NCBI GenBank assembly: GCA_023954375.1
Contig: JAMLIC010000008.1
Coordinates: 173,642-237,641, forward strand
Reading direction: 5' to 3'
DNA from: Planctomycetota bacterium
Lineage (GTDB): Bacteria > Planctomycetota > J058
Length of the DNA stretch: 64,000 nucleotides
Positions 63,955-64,000 of the stretch are shown here, piece after piece. Numbering within the stretch: the first letter of the stretch is position 1; every line of letters begins with the position of its first letter. The translations under genes and the position numbers were made by a program. A model generated the notes under the pieces. That model saw nothing but the letters and a program-made list of their open reading frames with translations, was not told the origin of the DNA and searched no databases.

Positions 63955-64000
63955 GGGGGGGGGGGGGGGGGGCGGGGCCCCCCCCCCCCCCGCCCCCCCC
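63955..64000. other. Poly-G/poly-C run at the window end (likely artefact)
   Basis: After GAGCGGCC the sequence is almost only G for ~20 bases, then GGCGGGG and C to the end. This looks like the no-signal poly-G of two-colour sequencers or a contig-end artefact, not biology. 63872-63954 holds the presumed end of the IS110 element and a fragment of repeat B flank. Confidence 0.7.

Overview
The window is about three-quarters G+C and almost completely packed with genes. Many start at GTG, and many neighbours overlap by GTGA or ATGA. It looks like one stretch of chromosome from an environmental bacterium, most likely Planctomycetota or a nearby lineage. The main pointers are a prepilin-associated H-X9-DG domain, a eukaryote-like UDP-sugar pyrophosphorylase, and many secreted HEAT/TPR, VWA and carboxypeptidase-regulatory proteins. 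This placement is inference, because no rRNA gene lies in the window. The last ~45 bases are a poly-G/poly-C run, so the window probably ends at an assembly break beside an insertion sequence.

Layout. 1-8.4 kb: a truncated glutamate-semialdehyde dehydrogenase gene, a tail-anchored protein, a 4'-phosphopantetheinyl transferase, a thioredoxin-like gene whose active-site Cys codon is an in-frame TGA (candidate selenoprotein), a PrcB-domain lipoprotein and a methyltransferase. 8.4-16.5 kb: a zinc-ribbon protein, a frameshifted repeat-rich secreted protein, malate dehydrogenase, serine dehydratase, a RicT/PSP1 protein and an ECF sigma/anti-sigma pair. 16.8-24.7 kb: UDP-sugar pyrophosphorylase, two TPR proteins and a PTS IIA protein. 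24.8-31.3 kb: a small lipoprotein gene, an MNIO (DUF692) gene and a broken DUF2063 gene, followed directly by hemB-hemL-hemE-hemG. 31.4-47 kb: mostly minus-strand secreted proteins, two amidohydrolases, a GGDEF-like protein and a sigma-54 activator. 46.7-61.1 kb: a heptosyltransferase, a phosphodiesterase, queE, ftsH with two co-oriented genes, two paralogous lipoproteins, and a gap-pgk-rpe operon behind a clear sigma-70 promoter. 61-64 kb: a small RHH-type gene pair and an IS110 transposase whose upstream flank folds like a bridge RNA.

Working units visible in the sequence: tetrapyrrole synthesis from glutamate semialdehyde to protoporphyrin (hemB, L, E, G); triose-phosphate and pentose metabolism (gap, pgk, rpe); an ECF sigma factor translationally coupled to its membrane anti-sigma factor; and a possible RiPP cassette (precursor, MNIO, DUF2063) upstream of the heme genes. 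At least three families of dispersed non-coding repeats (called A, B and C here) fill most of the long intergenic gaps, usually next to gene 3' ends.
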